The position numbers were made by a program, and so were the translations under genes. The notes beneath the pieces are model-generated. The model saw only the letters and a program-made list of their open reading frames with translations, was not told where the DNA came from and did not search any database. From contig NZ_VEWK01000003.1 in the NCBI RefSeq assembly GCF_006376675.1, forward strand, positions 426,530-490,529: 64,000 nucleotides of DNA, written 5' to 3'. Positions 50,731-59,805 of the stretch are shown here, in pieces (the first letter of the stretch is position 1; every line of letters starts with the position of its first letter). This stretch comes from Brucella pecoris. GTDB taxonomy: Bacteria; Pseudomonadota; Alphaproteobacteria; Rhizobiales; Rhizobiaceae.

Positions 50731-50776
50731 AGAGCACATCCCGAAAAGGGCAAAGCGGTTTTCGGATAAGGTGCGC
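50731..50776. repeat. Dispersed unit A hairpin, copy at the mmcB 3' end
   Basis: Outer AGAGCACAT / GTGCGC (partial) and inner CCGAAAA / TTTTCGG arms. It lies between the convergent mmcB and response regulator genes. Confidence 0.7.
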
Positions 50777-50783
50777 CTAAAAC

Positions 50784-51347
50784 TTAACGCGGAGCGCGTT
50801 TCGCCAGGATGCGCTGCAATGTACGGCGATGCATGTTGAGACGGCGTGCCGTCTCGGAAACATTACGCTCGCACATTTCATAGACGCGCTGGATATGTTC
50901 CCAGCGGACGCGGTCGGCGGACATCGGATTTTCCGGTGGCGCAACTTTTTCACCGGGACGGCGGGTCAATGCCGCAAAGACCTCATCCGCATCGGCAGGC
51001 TTCGACAGATAGTCGATGGCACCAAGCTTAACGGCATTCACAGCGGTTGCGATATTGCCGTATCCGGTGAGAACGATGGCGCGCGTGTCGGCACGGCGCG
51101 AGCGGATAGCTTCGATAATATCGAGACCGTTGCCATCGCCGAGCCGCATATCCACGACCGCATAGGCCGGGGCGGCGGCTTTGGCGGCGGCAATGCCTTC
51201 CTCAACCGATTCTGCGGTTGTCACCTGAAAACCCCGGCTCTCCATGGCACGGGCAAGGCGCTGCAAGAAGGGCTTGTCATCATCAACCAGAAGGAGGGTC
51301 GGATCGTTGCCTATGGCTTCGGTGTCTTCCTGCTTCAAGTCGTCCAT
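50784..51347 (-). CDS. Redox response regulator, ActR/PrrA/RegA type
   Basis: A 187-residue two-domain regulator. The receiver domain holds the acidic pocket Asp22-Asp23 and the phosphorylated Asp66 (VVDMRLGDG). The C-terminal Fis-type helix-turn-helix (NVSETARRLNMHRRTLQRIL) is the near-invariant DNA-binding part of the RegA/PrrA/ActR group, which controls energy, nitrogen and microoxic genes. The cognate sensor lies 630 bases upstream on the same strand, with a DUF2267 gene between. Confidence 0.94.
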   Translation of the reverse strand: MDDLKQEDTEAIGNDPTLLLVDDDKPFLQRLARAMESRGFQVTTAESVEEGIAAAKAAAPAYAVVDMRLGDGNGLDIIEAIRSRRADTRAIVLTGYGNIATAVNAVKLGAIDYLSKPADADEVFAALTRRPGEKVAPPENPMSADRVRWEHIQRVYEMCERNVSETARRLNMHRRTLQRILAKRAPR

Positions 51348-51543
51348 CGGGTGCTTCCTGCCTGTATTTTTCTTTCCTTATTGATACCCCTGCGTCAAAA
51401 AGTCAAATAGCCATTGAATTGTTGAAGCAATTTCAACATTCGTGCAGGCGCAAGAATAGTGCAAACCTTTGTATTTTCAGAATATTTTGAAATGTGGACA
51501 CAAGGATTTGATCGTAGAATCGTGTATATGCAGGTAGCCTGAT

Positions 51544-51963
51544 TCAAACGGACCAGTATTCCCGCGCTTCCGCAGAGAGCCCTGCCAGAAAGTCATCCAG
51601 CTTCACTTGATCGATATGCATCCGAAGCGCCTTGGCAACGTTGTAAATAGCTGAATCTGGTGCGAAATTATGATCTCTACGCAGAGATTGTGCTTCACGG
51701 GTCAAAGCTTGCCGGCTCAGAAATGGCCGTTTCGCCTCGTCAATATCCCAGTTTTCTACAAAAATTGCGCGAAGAACCGGCGGCAATATCGCGGCAAAGC
51801 GAATCGCCTGACCGACATCGAGCCGGTGGCGGAAGGTGAGCAGAACGGCCTCCACCATCGTATAGGCCTGATTGCGTGTGGCGAGCCCGGCCTCATCCCG
51901 AGCCATATGGAGAAACTTGTCGAACTCCTGCGTTGCCCTCTGGATTTCAAGCGGGATCGTCAT
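51544..51963 (-). CDS. DUF2267 protein between sensor and regulator genes
   Basis: A 139-residue soluble protein beginning MTIPLEIQRATQEFDKFLHM. DUF2267 is a helical family; KFLHMARDEAGLATRNQAYTMVEAVLLTFRHRL and AIRFAAILPPVLRAIFVENW carry its conserved pattern of helices. Function unknown. Fourteen bases separate it from the sensor gene upstream, so the two are probably co-transcribed; an AT-rich 196-base gap with a small palindrome GTTGAA / TTCAAC (51421-51437) separates it from the response regulator gene. Confidence 0.82.
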   Translation of the reverse strand: MTIPLEIQRATQEFDKFLHMARDEAGLATRNQAYTMVEAVLLTFRHRLDVGQAIRFAAILPPVLRAIFVENWDIDEAKRPFLSRQALTREAQSLRRDHNFAPDSAIYNVAKALRMHIDQVKLDDFLAGLSAEAREYWSV

Positions 51964-51976
51964 GCGGCATCCTTCT

Positions 51977-53278
51977 TCAGCCGGATGTGAATGCGGAGCG
52001 CGGCCAAACCACTTTTACTTCCGCCCCCTGCCCCGGATTGCTTCGATTACGGAAAGCAATGTGTGCACCGGAACGTTCCAGCAGGGTTTTCGCGATGAAC
52101 AGACCGAGACCAAGCCCACCGCCATTGCGGGTGTTGTCGCGGCTCGTCATATAGGGCTCTCCGATACGATCGAGGATTTCCGGCTTGAAGCCGCTGCCGT
52201 CGTCCTGAATGATCACGCTGACCTGATTATCCGTCCAACCCCAGGTGACACTGACATCGCCGCGCGCGAAATCGACCGCGTTTTCCACCAGATTGCCCAA
52301 ACCGTAAAGCAGTCCGGGATTGCGTCGTGTGACCGGTTCGGGCATCGGCCCCGCTACCTTCTGCACCTCAATGGTGATACCGAAATTGCGGTGCGGTGCG
52401 ATCACCTCCTCGATGAGTGAGGATAGCGGCAGCCGCGACATGTGTTCCTCATTTTCCGAGGACAGGCTGGTCAGCCTTCGCAGAATTTCACGACAGCGCT
52501 GCGTCTGTGAATGTAGCAGCGCAATGTCTTCGCCAAGCCCCGCGTCGACGGGATTCTTGGCATAGGAACGCTGCATTTCCTTCACCACCAGCGCAATGGT
52601 GGCAAGCGGGGTGCCAAGCTCGTGAGCGGCGGCGGCGGCAAGTCCGTCCAATGCCGTCAGGTGATGCTCGCGCTGGAGAATGAGTTCTGCGGCGCTCAGC
52701 GCATCGCCAAGCTGGCGTGCTTCTTCGGCGATGCGATAGGCATAAACCCCGGTAAAGCCGAGCGCCGATGCGATCGCGCACCAGATACCGATGACAAACA
52801 GGAATGGCAGGTTCAGTGTTTCGCCCGGATACCAGGGCAATGGCTCATGTTTGATAGTGAGAATGGAAGTACAGGCCACGACCAGCAAGGCCAGCACCAG
52901 CGTGTGCCGCGCGGACAGCGAGGTAGCCGAAATGATGACCGGCACGATCATTAGAACGACGAAGGGATTTTGAAGCCCGCCCGTGAGATAGAGCAGGCCA
53001 GCCAATTGCAGGATATCGAAGGCCAGTACAAGGCTTGCCGCAGCCGGATTCAGCCGGTGATTGGTGGGGAATCGAAATGCCAGATACAGATTGAGCCAGG
53101 CAGAGCAAGCAATCAGCGCAAAACAAATCCCGACGGCAAATGGAAACTGCAGGTAAAGCGCCACCAACATGACGGCCGCCGTCTGCCCGGCTATGGCAAG
53201 CCAACGCACACGGACCAGCGTGGTCAGACGCGGGCGGCGCGAAAGATTGGAAGCGCGATTCTCGAATTCTGCGTGCAT
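51977..53278 (-). CDS. Redox sensor histidine kinase, RegB/PrrB/ActS type
   Basis: A 433-residue inner-membrane kinase with about six helices in residues 25-185. The quinone-sensing motif GGLQNPF (100-106) of the RegB family is present. His219 in AAAAHELGTPLAT is the phosphorylation site, and Cys262 (QRCREIL) matches the redox-active cysteine of RegB. The ATPase domain has NLVENAVDFA and DDGSGFKPEIL with GGLGLGLFIAK. It would phosphorylate the ActR/PrrA-type regulator encoded downstream. Confidence 0.95.
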   Translation of the reverse strand: MHAEFENRASNLSRRPRLTTLVRVRWLAIAGQTAAVMLVALYLQFPFAVGICFALIACSAWLNLYLAFRFPTNHRLNPAAASLVLAFDILQLAGLLYLTGGLQNPFVVLMIVPVIISATSLSARHTLVLALLVVACTSILTIKHEPLPWYPGETLNLPFLFVIGIWCAIASALGFTGVYAYRIAEEARQLGDALSAAELILQREHHLTALDGLAAAAAHELGTPLATIALVVKEMQRSYAKNPVDAGLGEDIALLHSQTQRCREILRRLTSLSSENEEHMSRLPLSSLIEEVIAPHRNFGITIEVQKVAGPMPEPVTRRNPGLLYGLGNLVENAVDFARGDVSVTWGWTDNQVSVIIQDDGSGFKPEILDRIGEPYMTSRDNTRNGGGLGLGLFIAKTLLERSGAHIAFRNRSNPGQGAEVKVVWPRSAFTSG

Positions 53279-53381
53279 TGATCCCTCTATCTTGCCCCTT
53301 ATGGGGCAAGCGCGGACTGGAATGCAAGCGGAACTGCGTTATCCGGTCGCAGGTGGTGAATACAACTTTTTATGTGGCGCG

Positions 53382-55838
53382 TTACGTTCCGCGCGGCTTG
53401 GCCCGGCGTGTTGCTTCCGCATTGGCGGGATCTTCCGGCCAGACATGTTTTGGATAACGCCCACGCATATCAGATCGGACATCGGCCCATGATCCTTTCC
53501 AGAATCCTGGAAGGTCACGGGTGATCTGGATCGGGCGATGGGCTGGCGACAGAAGTTCCAGCAACAAAGGCACCTTGCCGTTGGCAATGGAGGGATGCAC
53601 GCTCAGACCGAACAATTCCTGCACGCGAACTGCGAGCACCGGCTCTTCGGCATCATAGCGGATCGGAATATTTGATCCGGTCGGCACCGTGAAATGCGTC
53701 GGCGCAAGCTGATCAACACTGCGCTGGAGATCGAAGGGCACAAGACTCATCAGGCCATTTTTCAAAACATGACCCGGTATGCGGTCGAGCAGCGCTTCGC
53801 CCGTCAGGAAAGGCAACAGCCAGTCTTGCAGCGTTTCCAGCAGAGGCTCATCTTCCATGGACGGCCAGGGATCGCCCAGACCTCGATTGAGCCAACCAAG
53901 ACGACGGCGCAGAATATCGGCTTCCTTACCCCAGGGCAGGATGTCCAGTCCATTTTCGCGCACGGCGGCAATCACGCCTTCATCGGCAGCACTTCCCGAT
54001 GGCGCGGCCAGCGGCTTTTCCGAAAGAGCGATTGCGCCAATGCGCACGGCTTCTCGCGCCCGCAGTGCATTCTTTTCCGGATCATAGACCACCTGTCGTC
54101 CACTCTCGATCCGGTCGCCGAGGGCTGCACGAATCTCCGCCTCCGACACTTCCGCAGCCGAAAGAATGCGCGCGCGTCCTGCCTTGCCGGACATATCCGC
54201 CACCACCAGCCAGGGCGCGCGGCTGAGACTGATCGTGCTATCCACCTCCCCGCCGCGACCATTGGCAAGCAGAAACTGCCCGGTCTGCCCACGCGCTCTG
54301 GCAATGCGGTCAGGATAGGCGTCGATCAGCATATGCCCCACGCCGGAACCGGCAGGTTCAGCTTTGTTCGGCACACTGGCGGCAAGCCGCCTCGCCAGCC
54401 CTTTGGCTCTTTGGGTGCGGTCCGAACGGTCGTTGCGAAAACGCGAGAAACGCGTGTCGAGATCGGTCTCTTTGCCGCCCAGACCACGCTCCGTCAGAAG
54501 CACCGCGAGTTCGGCGGCCTTCGAGGCTTCGCCGCGTTTGCCTGCCTCGGCCACCATGTGTGCAAGACGCGCGGGCAAGGCAAGCGAACGCATCGCTTCA
54601 CCATCAGGGGTCAGACGCCCGACCTCGTCCAGCGCTCCGAGCCGCTGCAACAAAGCGCGGGCTTCGTTCAGCGCCGGTTTCGGCGGCATATCGAGAAAGG
54701 CAAGCGTCGCCGGATCGGTCACGCCCCATGCGGCACTATCGAGTACAAGGCCCGACAAATCAGCTTCCAGAATTTCAGGCGGAGAGAAAGCGGGCAGCGC
54801 GGCTGTCTGTCCCTGATGCCAGAGGCGAATGGCGATGCCGGGCTCCGTACGCCCCGCGCGACCCGCACGCTGATCGGCGCTCGCTCGTGAGGTGCGCACT
54901 GTTTCCAGCCGTGTCAGGCCAGTGGCAGGTTCGTATTTTGGCAGGCGGGCAAGGCCGCTGTCGATCACCACACGCACGCCATCAATCGTGATGGAGGTTT
55001 CGGCAATCGACGTTGCCAAAACCACCTTTCGCTTGCCGTCAGGCGCCGGTTTGATCGCCGCGTCCTGATCGCGACCCTCCATCGCGCCATAAAGCGGGGC
55101 AAGCATCACATGTGCCGGCACGCGGCCTTCCAGAAGACGAACCGTGCGCTCAATCTCGCCCTGCCCCGGCAGAAAAGCCAAAATGCTGCCCGTTTCATCC
55201 GCCAGCGCGTCGCGGATGCTGCGCGCCATAGCGTCTTCGATACGCTCGTCCGCTTTTCGTTCCCGATAACGGATATCGACGGGGAAGGCCCGGCCCTCGC
55301 TTTCGATCACCGGCGCGTCACCCAGAAGTGCAGCCACACGTGCGCCGTCAAGCGTTGCCGACATGACGAGTATCTTGAGGTCGTCACGCAGTGCCGCCTG
55401 CACATCGAGCGCCAGCGCCAGTCCGAAATCCGCATCAAGGCTGCGTTCGTGGAATTCGTCGAAAAGAACCGCTGCAACGCCCTTCAGGTCAGGATCGTCC
55501 AGAATCATGCGCGCAAAGACGCCCTCGGTGACAACGAGGATTTTGGTTTTCCCGGACGCCTTGCTTTCAAGACGCATCCGGTAACCGACCGTTTGCCCAA
55601 CCTCTTCGCCCAAAAGCTGCGCCATACGGCGGGCGGCTGCGCGTGCTGCCAGACGACGTGGTTCGAGCAGCACGATCATGCCGTCCTTGCGCCAATCCGC
55701 GTTCAGCATATGAATAGGCACCAGTGTCGTCTTGCCTGCACCGGGCGGCGCAACAAGAACCGCACTCGCATGATGCGCCAATGCCTCATCCAACTGAGGC
55801 AGAATTCGTGTCACAGGAAGATCGGGCAGGCTCGTCAA
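53382..55838 (-). CDS. hrpB: ATP-dependent helicase HrpB
   Basis: An 818-residue DEAH/RHA-type helicase of unknown cellular target. Motif I APPGAGKTT (about 31-39), the DEFH motif II in VLFDEFHERSLDADFG near 126, SATLDG (motif III), ATSIAETSITIDGV (motif V) and SADQRAGRAGRTEPG (motif VI) are all present, followed by the HrpB-specific C-terminal domain. No ATG is available before LPDLPVTRIL, where homology begins; translation probably starts at the TTG at 55838, with GGAAA upstream. Confidence 0.93.
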   Translation of the reverse strand: MTSLPDLPVTRILPQLDEALAHHASAVLVAPPGAGKTTLVPIHMLNADWRKDGMIVLLEPRRLAARAAARRMAQLLGEEVGQTVGYRMRLESKASGKTKILVVTEGVFARMILDDPDLKGVAAVLFDEFHERSLDADFGLALALDVQAALRDDLKILVMSATLDGARVAALLGDAPVIESEGRAFPVDIRYRERKADERIEDAMARSIRDALADETGSILAFLPGQGEIERTVRLLEGRVPAHVMLAPLYGAMEGRDQDAAIKPAPDGKRKVVLATSIAETSITIDGVRVVIDSGLARLPKYEPATGLTRLETVRTSRASADQRAGRAGRTEPGIAIRLWHQGQTAALPAFSPPEILEADLSGLVLDSAAWGVTDPATLAFLDMPPKPALNEARALLQRLGALDEVGRLTPDGEAMRSLALPARLAHMVAEAGKRGEASKAAELAVLLTERGLGGKETDLDTRFSRFRNDRSDRTQRAKGLARRLAASVPNKAEPAGSGVGHMLIDAYPDRIARARGQTGQFLLANGRGGEVDSTISLSRAPWLVVADMSGKAGRARILSAAEVSEAEIRAALGDRIESGRQVVYDPEKNALRAREAVRIGAIALSEKPLAAPSGSAADEGVIAAVRENGLDILPWGKEADILRRRLGWLNRGLGDPWPSMEDEPLLETLQDWLLPFLTGEALLDRIPGHVLKNGLMSLVPFDLQRSVDQLAPTHFTVPTGSNIPIRYDAEEPVLAVRVQELFGLSVHPSIANGKVPLLLELLSPAHRPIQITRDLPGFWKGSWADVRSDMRGRYPKHVWPEDPANAEATRRAKPRGT

Positions 55839-55894
55839 ATTAATTTCCGTCAGATAAGGCGTCCGCTTTCGTGCTTATCACACAAGGAGCGCAC

Positions 55895-56338
55895 ATGATC
55901 CATATTCGAAAATCGAGCAAGGCCGATACACCTGCACTTGTCGAAATCTGGCGCGCCAGCGTTCTCGCCACGCACGATTTCCTGAGCGGCGATGATTTTC
56001 TGGAAATCGAAAAGCTGGTGGCCGAGCAATATCTGCCGAATGTCGAGGTCTGGCTTATCGAAGATACCGGCAAGCCGGTCGGCTTCATGGGTATGAGTGC
56101 GCATCATATTGACAGCCTGTTCATTGCACCCGACCAGCGGGGCAAAGGCATCGGCAAACAGATGATAACACATGCAAAAACACTCGGCAGTCCGCTGACA
56201 GTCGATGTGAATGAGCAGAATCTGCAGGGCGTAGGGTTCTACCGACATATGGGATTTGTCGAGACCGGACGTTCGGAGACAGATGACCAGGGACGCCCCT
56301 ATCCGCTGCTTCATCTGCGGCTGACCACCGACAATTGA
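55895..56338 (+). CDS. GNAT acetyltransferase, YjaB-like
   Basis: A 147-residue N-acetyltransferase. The protein tracks E. coli YjaB closely in pattern: MIHIRKSSKADTPALVEIW, then THDFLSGDDF, LFIAPDQRGKGIGKQMI as the acetyl-CoA loop, VNEQNLQGVGFYRHMGF and GRPYPLLHLRL. The substrate of YjaB is not firmly known. AAGGAG precedes the ATG at 55895. It stops two bases before the operator of frmR, so the two are tightly packed; a shared role is not shown. Confidence 0.88.
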   Translation: MIHIRKSSKADTPALVEIWRASVLATHDFLSGDDFLEIEKLVAEQYLPNVEVWLIEDTGKPVGFMGMSAHHIDSLFIAPDQRGKGIGKQMITHAKTLGSPLTVDVNEQNLQGVGFYRHMGFVETGRSETDDQGRPYPLLHLRLTTDN

Positions 56339-56339
56339 C

Positions 56340-56356
56340 ATACTCCCCCATAGTAT
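56340..56356 (+). promoter_or_regulatory. FrmR/CsoR-family operator upstream of frmR
   Basis: ATACT (56340-56344), five C, AT and AGTAT (56352-56356) make the pattern ATAC/GTAT arms around a C tract that is typical of RcnR/FrmR-type repressors. It overlaps a likely -10 sequence (TATAGAT), so repressor binding would block transcription of the frm cluster. Confidence 0.75.
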
Positions 56357-56384
56357 ATAGATTCCGCTGAAATCGGGAGATTCC

Positions 56385-56654
56385 ATGCCGCATTCACCGG
56401 AAGACAAGAAGCGCGCTTTGACGCGCCTGCGCCGCATTCGCGGACAGGCCGAAGCACTGGAGCGCGCGGTGGAGGCTGGCACGGAATGCGCAGCATTGTT
56501 GCAGCAGATCGCGGCACTGCGGGGTGCTGCCAACGGGTTGATGGCGGAAGTACTGGAAAGTCATTTCCGCGAGACATTTGGGCAGGAAACCAAAGCTGAT
56601 CCCGATACACAAATCGACGAAATCATGCGGATTCTACGCACCTACCTCAAATGA
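56385..56654 (+). CDS. frmR: Formaldehyde-sensing repressor FrmR
   Basis: An 89-residue all-helical DUF156 (CsoR/RcnR-family) repressor. Pro2 and Cys35, the residues that react with formaldehyde in E. coli FrmR, are conserved, as is His60. The signature RRIRGQAEALERAVE is followed by LLQQIAALRGAANGLMAEVLESH. It lies 41 bases before the adhC start and a matching operator is found upstream, so the cluster should respond to formaldehyde. Confidence 0.93.
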   Translation: MPHSPEDKKRALTRLRRIRGQAEALERAVEAGTECAALLQQIAALRGAANGLMAEVLESHFRETFGQETKADPDTQIDEIMRILRTYLK

Positions 56655-56695
56655 GTGCGTTGCTCTAAGATAGACTGAAAGGGAGAAACATCGTC

Positions 56696-57808
56696 ATGAA
56701 ATCACGCGCAGCCGTTGCGTGGGAGGCAAAAAAACCGCTCACCATCGAAACAGTCGAGATTGGCGGCCCACGGGCTGGCGAAGTGCTGGTCGAAATCATG
56801 GCGACGGGTGTTTGCCATACAGATGCCTACACCCTTTCGGGTCTCGATTCCGAAGGCAAGTTCCCGGCCATCCTCGGCCACGAAGGAGCAGGTATCGTGC
56901 GCGAAGTGGGCGCCGGCGTGACCTCGGTCAAGCCCGGCGACCATGTCATTCCGCTCTACACGCCGGAATGCCGCCAGTGCAAAACCTGCCTTTCGCAGCG
57001 CTCTAACCTCTGCACCTCGATCCGCGCCACGCAAGGCCAGGGCCTGATGCCGGACAAGACGACGCGCTTTTCCTGCGATGGCGGCGAAGTGTTCCATTAT
57101 ATGGGCTGCTCGACCTTCTCGAACTTCACCGTTTTGCCGGAGATCGCCGTCGCCAAGGTGCGTGAAGACGCACCTTTCGACAAGATCTGCTATATCGGCT
57201 GCGGTGTGACAACCGGCATCGGCGCGGTGATCTACACGGCAAAGGTTCGCCCGGGTTCCAATGTCGTTGTGTTCGGCCTCGGGGGCATCGGCCTCAATGT
57301 CATTCAGGGCGCCCGCATGGTCGGTGCTGACAAGATCATCGGCGTGGACATCAATCCGTCCAAGGTCGAGATGGCGAAGAAATTCGGCATGACCGACTTC
57401 ATCAATCCGCGTGAAGTGGGCAATGACAAGGTCGTTCAGGCCATTCAGGATCTGACCGACGGCGGCGCGGACTATTCCTTCGACGCCACGGGCAATACCG
57501 ATGTCATGCGTCAGGCGCTGGAATGCTGCCATCGCGGTTGGGGTGAATCGATCATCATCGGCGTGGCGGAAGCGGGCAAGGAAATCGCCACGCGTCCGTT
57601 CCAGCTCGTTACCGGACGCGTCTGGAAAGGCACTGCATTCGGCGGCGCGCGCGGGCGCACCGACGTGCCGAAGATCGTCGACTGGTATATGGAGGGCAAG
57701 ATCAACATTGACGATCTCATCACCCACACCATGCCGCTCGATGAAATCAACACTGCCTTCGATCTGATGCATGAAGGCAAGTCCATCCGCTCGGTGATTG
57801 TGTACTGA
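56696..57808 (+). CDS. adhC: S-(hydroxymethyl)glutathione dehydrogenase (class III alcohol dehydrogenase)
   Basis: A 370-residue zinc enzyme that oxidises the glutathione adduct of formaldehyde to S-formylglutathione, and can reduce S-nitrosoglutathione. Catalytic zinc ligands are in [22 protein letters not shown] and the later [12 protein letters not shown]; four structural cysteines are in [34 protein letters not shown] is the NAD site. AAGGGAGAAA precedes the ATG. The stop overlaps the start of the next gene by one base. Confidence 0.97.
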   Translation: MKSRAAVAWEAKKPLTIETVEIGGPRAGEVLVEIMATGVCHTDAYTLSGLDSEGKFPAILGHEGAGIVREVGAGVTSVKPGDHVIPLYTPECRQCKTCLSQRSNLCTSIRATQGQGLMPDKTTRFSCDGGEVFHYMGCSTFSNFTVLPEIAVAKVREDAPFDKICYIGCGVTTGIGAVIYTAKVRPGSNVVVFGLGGIGLNVIQGARMVGADKIIGVDINPSKVEMAKKFGMTDFINPREVGNDKVVQAIQDLTDGGADYSFDATGNTDVMRQALECCHRGWGESIIIGVAEAGKEIATRPFQLVTGRVWKGTAFGGARGRTDVPKIVDWYMEGKINIDDLITHTMPLDEINTAFDLMHEGKSIRSVIVY

Positions 57809-58281
57809 TGAGTGAAAAACTTCTTGTTTCCCAGTGGAATGAAATCGACAACCTGACCCCGCGCGCACTTTATGCGATGCTGAAACTGCGCGTGGATGTC
57901 TTTGTGGTCGAGCAGAAATGTCCCTATCCGGAAATTGACGGCAAGGACGCCGAGGCGTTTCACTTGCGCATTCTCGACGGTGAGGAACTTGCAGCCAGCT
58001 TGCGAGTTCTACCGCCGGAACAGGATGGAAAGCCGGTGAAGATCGGACGTGTTGTCGTGGCATCAGATTATCGCGGCTACAAGCTCGGTCAGCGCCTGAT
58101 GAAAGAGGCCGTCGATTTTGCTCATGCCCGCTTTCCAGGCATCGCGATAGAGCTTGGAGGCCAGAGCCATTTGCAGAAATTCTATGGCTCGTTCGGCTTC
58201 GTGGCGATTTCCGACGAATATCTCGAAGACGGCATTCCACACGTCGATATGCGATTGGAACCAAGGGAAACGGTTGCCTGA
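57808..58281 (+). CDS. GNAT acetyltransferase, ElaA family
   Basis: A 157-residue cytosolic acetyltransferase of the ElaA type. Characteristic stretches are WNEIDNLTPRALYAMLKLRVDVFVVEQKCPYPEIDG and GRVVVASDYRGYKLGQRLM (acetyl-CoA loop). The substrate is unknown. Overlap with the adhC stop by one base (TGATG) shows that it is translated from the formaldehyde-cluster transcript; the same overlap joins it to the DUF1345 gene. Confidence 0.9.
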   Translation: MSEKLLVSQWNEIDNLTPRALYAMLKLRVDVFVVEQKCPYPEIDGKDAEAFHLRILDGEELAASLRVLPPEQDGKPVKIGRVVVASDYRGYKLGQRLMKEAVDFAHARFPGIAIELGGQSHLQKFYGSFGFVAISDEYLEDGIPHVDMRLEPRETVA

Positions 58282-58937
58282 TGTTTCTGCTGCGCCGCCA
58301 TATGTCCTTCTATCTTGGCGCCCTTGGCGGCGTTGCAGCGTTCATCCTTGCCTGGCTTCTTAAAAGCCCTCTTGCCCCGGTCATCGGTGCAAACTGCTTC
58401 TTCGTGCTCTATCTGGGGCTGTCGGCCTCTGCCCTGCCGAAACTCACGGCCAGCTTTTTGAAAAAGCACGCCGCAAGCGCTGACGAACCCGTCTGGATCA
58501 TCTTTCTGGTGACATTTGCAACAGTTCTCGTCGCAATCGTCTCGCTGTTCATTCTCATCAACAGTGAGACAAAGGCCGATACATTCTCGCTGGTCATGAC
58601 ACTTGCGTCTGTGCCACTCGGCTGGTTCACCATTCATATGATGACGGCCTTGCATTATGCGCATGTCTACTGGCAGCCAGGTGAACCGGCAGGCGACGAC
58701 ACCAGCCATGCCAGCCGTTATCGCGGCGGCTTCGAATTCCCGGGAACATCGGAACCCTCCGGTTGGGATTTTGCCTATTTCGCCTACGTCATCGGCATGA
58801 CGGCACAAACGTCCGACACGAGTGTGACGACGCCTGCCATGCGCAAGGTCACGCTGCTGCACAGCATCGTCTCCTTCTTCTTCAACACCGTGCTGGTCGC
58901 CGCTTCTGTCAATGTTGCGGTGGCGCTCGGAAGCTGA
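58281..58937 (+). CDS. DUF1345 membrane protein
   Basis: A 218-residue inner-membrane protein with about five helices (roughly 8-30, 33-52, 72-95, 105-130 and 190-215). DUF1345 members share the pattern SADEPVWIIFLVTF, DTSVTTPAMRKVTLLHSIVSFFFNT. No function is known for the family. Its location between the two glutathione-dependent formaldehyde enzymes suggests an accessory role, which is inference. It starts by one-base overlap with the ElaA-type gene. Confidence 0.84.
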   Translation: MFLLRRHMSFYLGALGGVAAFILAWLLKSPLAPVIGANCFFVLYLGLSASALPKLTASFLKKHAASADEPVWIIFLVTFATVLVAIVSLFILINSETKADTFSLVMTLASVPLGWFTIHMMTALHYAHVYWQPGEPAGDDTSHASRYRGGFEFPGTSEPSGWDFAYFAYVIGMTAQTSDTSVTTPAMRKVTLLHSIVSFFFNTVLVAASVNVAVALGS

Positions 58938-58956
58938 ACAAAACCGAGGTTCTTTC

Positions 58957-59793
58957 ATGGAAACCATTTCGACCGCCAAGTGCTTTGATGGAACGCAAGG
59001 GGTCTATCGCCACAAGAGCGAGACGAACCAGTGCGACATGACCTTTGCCGTTTTCCTGCCACCGCAGGCCGCAACCGGATCAGTGCCGGTGCTTTGGTAT
59101 CTCTCGGGCCTCACCTGCACACATCAGAATGTGATGGACAAGGGCGAATATCGGCAAATGGCTTCCAAATTGGGAATTGCCGTTATTTGCCCCGATACGA
59201 GCCCGCGCGGTGATGACATTCCGGATGAGCCGGACAACTGGCAATTCGGCAAAGGGGCGGGTTTTTATGTCGATGCCACGCAAGAACCTTTCGCCACGAA
59301 CTACCAGATGTACAGCTACATAACCGAAGAGCTGACCGATCTGGTGGCGCGCGAATTTCCGCTCGATATGGCGCGGCAGGCGATCACTGGTCATTCCATG
59401 GGCGGTCATGGCGCGCTAACCATTGCGCTGAAAAACCCGGACCGTTTCAAATCAGCATCTGCCTTTGCACCCATCGTCCAGCCTTCAACGGCAGGCTGGT
59501 CCAGACCGGCGCTGGAAAAATATCTCGGACTGGAAGAACGGGCCTGGCGCTCTTATGATGCCACGCTTTTGATCGAAGACGGCTATCGGTTCCCGGAGTT
59601 TCTGGTCGATCAGGGCATTGCAGACGGCTTTCTCGATGACGGCTTGCGTCCGTGGCTTCTGGAAGAGGCATGCAAGAAGGCAGGCATTCCCCTCACGCTC
59701 AATATGCGTGAAGGCTATGACCACTCCTATTTCTTTATCTCGACCTTTATGGACGACCATTTGAAATGGCATGCAGACCGGTTGAAGCGCTGA
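58957..59793 (+). CDS. fghA: S-formylglutathione hydrolase
   Basis: A 278-residue esterase of the alpha/beta-hydrolase fold (esterase D) that releases formate and glutathione from the product of AdhC. The nucleophile elbow is GHSMGGHGAL, near residue 148, and the catalytic His is in MREGYDHSYFFI. The ATG at 58957 (METISTAKCF) begins with homology. Its last codons form one arm of a palindrome whose other arm encodes the end of the convergent P450. Confidence 0.95.
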   Translation: METISTAKCFDGTQGVYRHKSETNQCDMTFAVFLPPQAATGSVPVLWYLSGLTCTHQNVMDKGEYRQMASKLGIAVICPDTSPRGDDIPDEPDNWQFGKGAGFYVDATQEPFATNYQMYSYITEELTDLVAREFPLDMARQAITGHSMGGHGALTIALKNPDRFKSASAFAPIVQPSTAGWSRPALEKYLGLEERAWRSYDATLLIEDGYRFPEFLVDQGIADGFLDDGLRPWLLEEACKKAGIPLTLNMREGYDHSYFFISTFMDDHLKWHADRLKR

Positions 59794-59805
59794 TTAGCGC
59801 TTCAA
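59782..59805. terminator. Shared palindrome at the fghA/P450 convergent ends
   Basis: Arms TTGAAGCGCT and AGCGCTTCAA with loop GATT. Each arm encodes Leu-Lys-Arg on its own strand, and both stop codons (TGA plus, TAA minus) use the loop. It may act as a bidirectional transcription barrier, though no T-run follows. Confidence 0.6.

Noticed and set aside
56702..58264. 520-codon minus-strand frame opposite adhC and the ElaA-type gene
   Set aside because: It mirrors codon bias of the plus-strand genes and lacks a ribosome site or recognisable domain.
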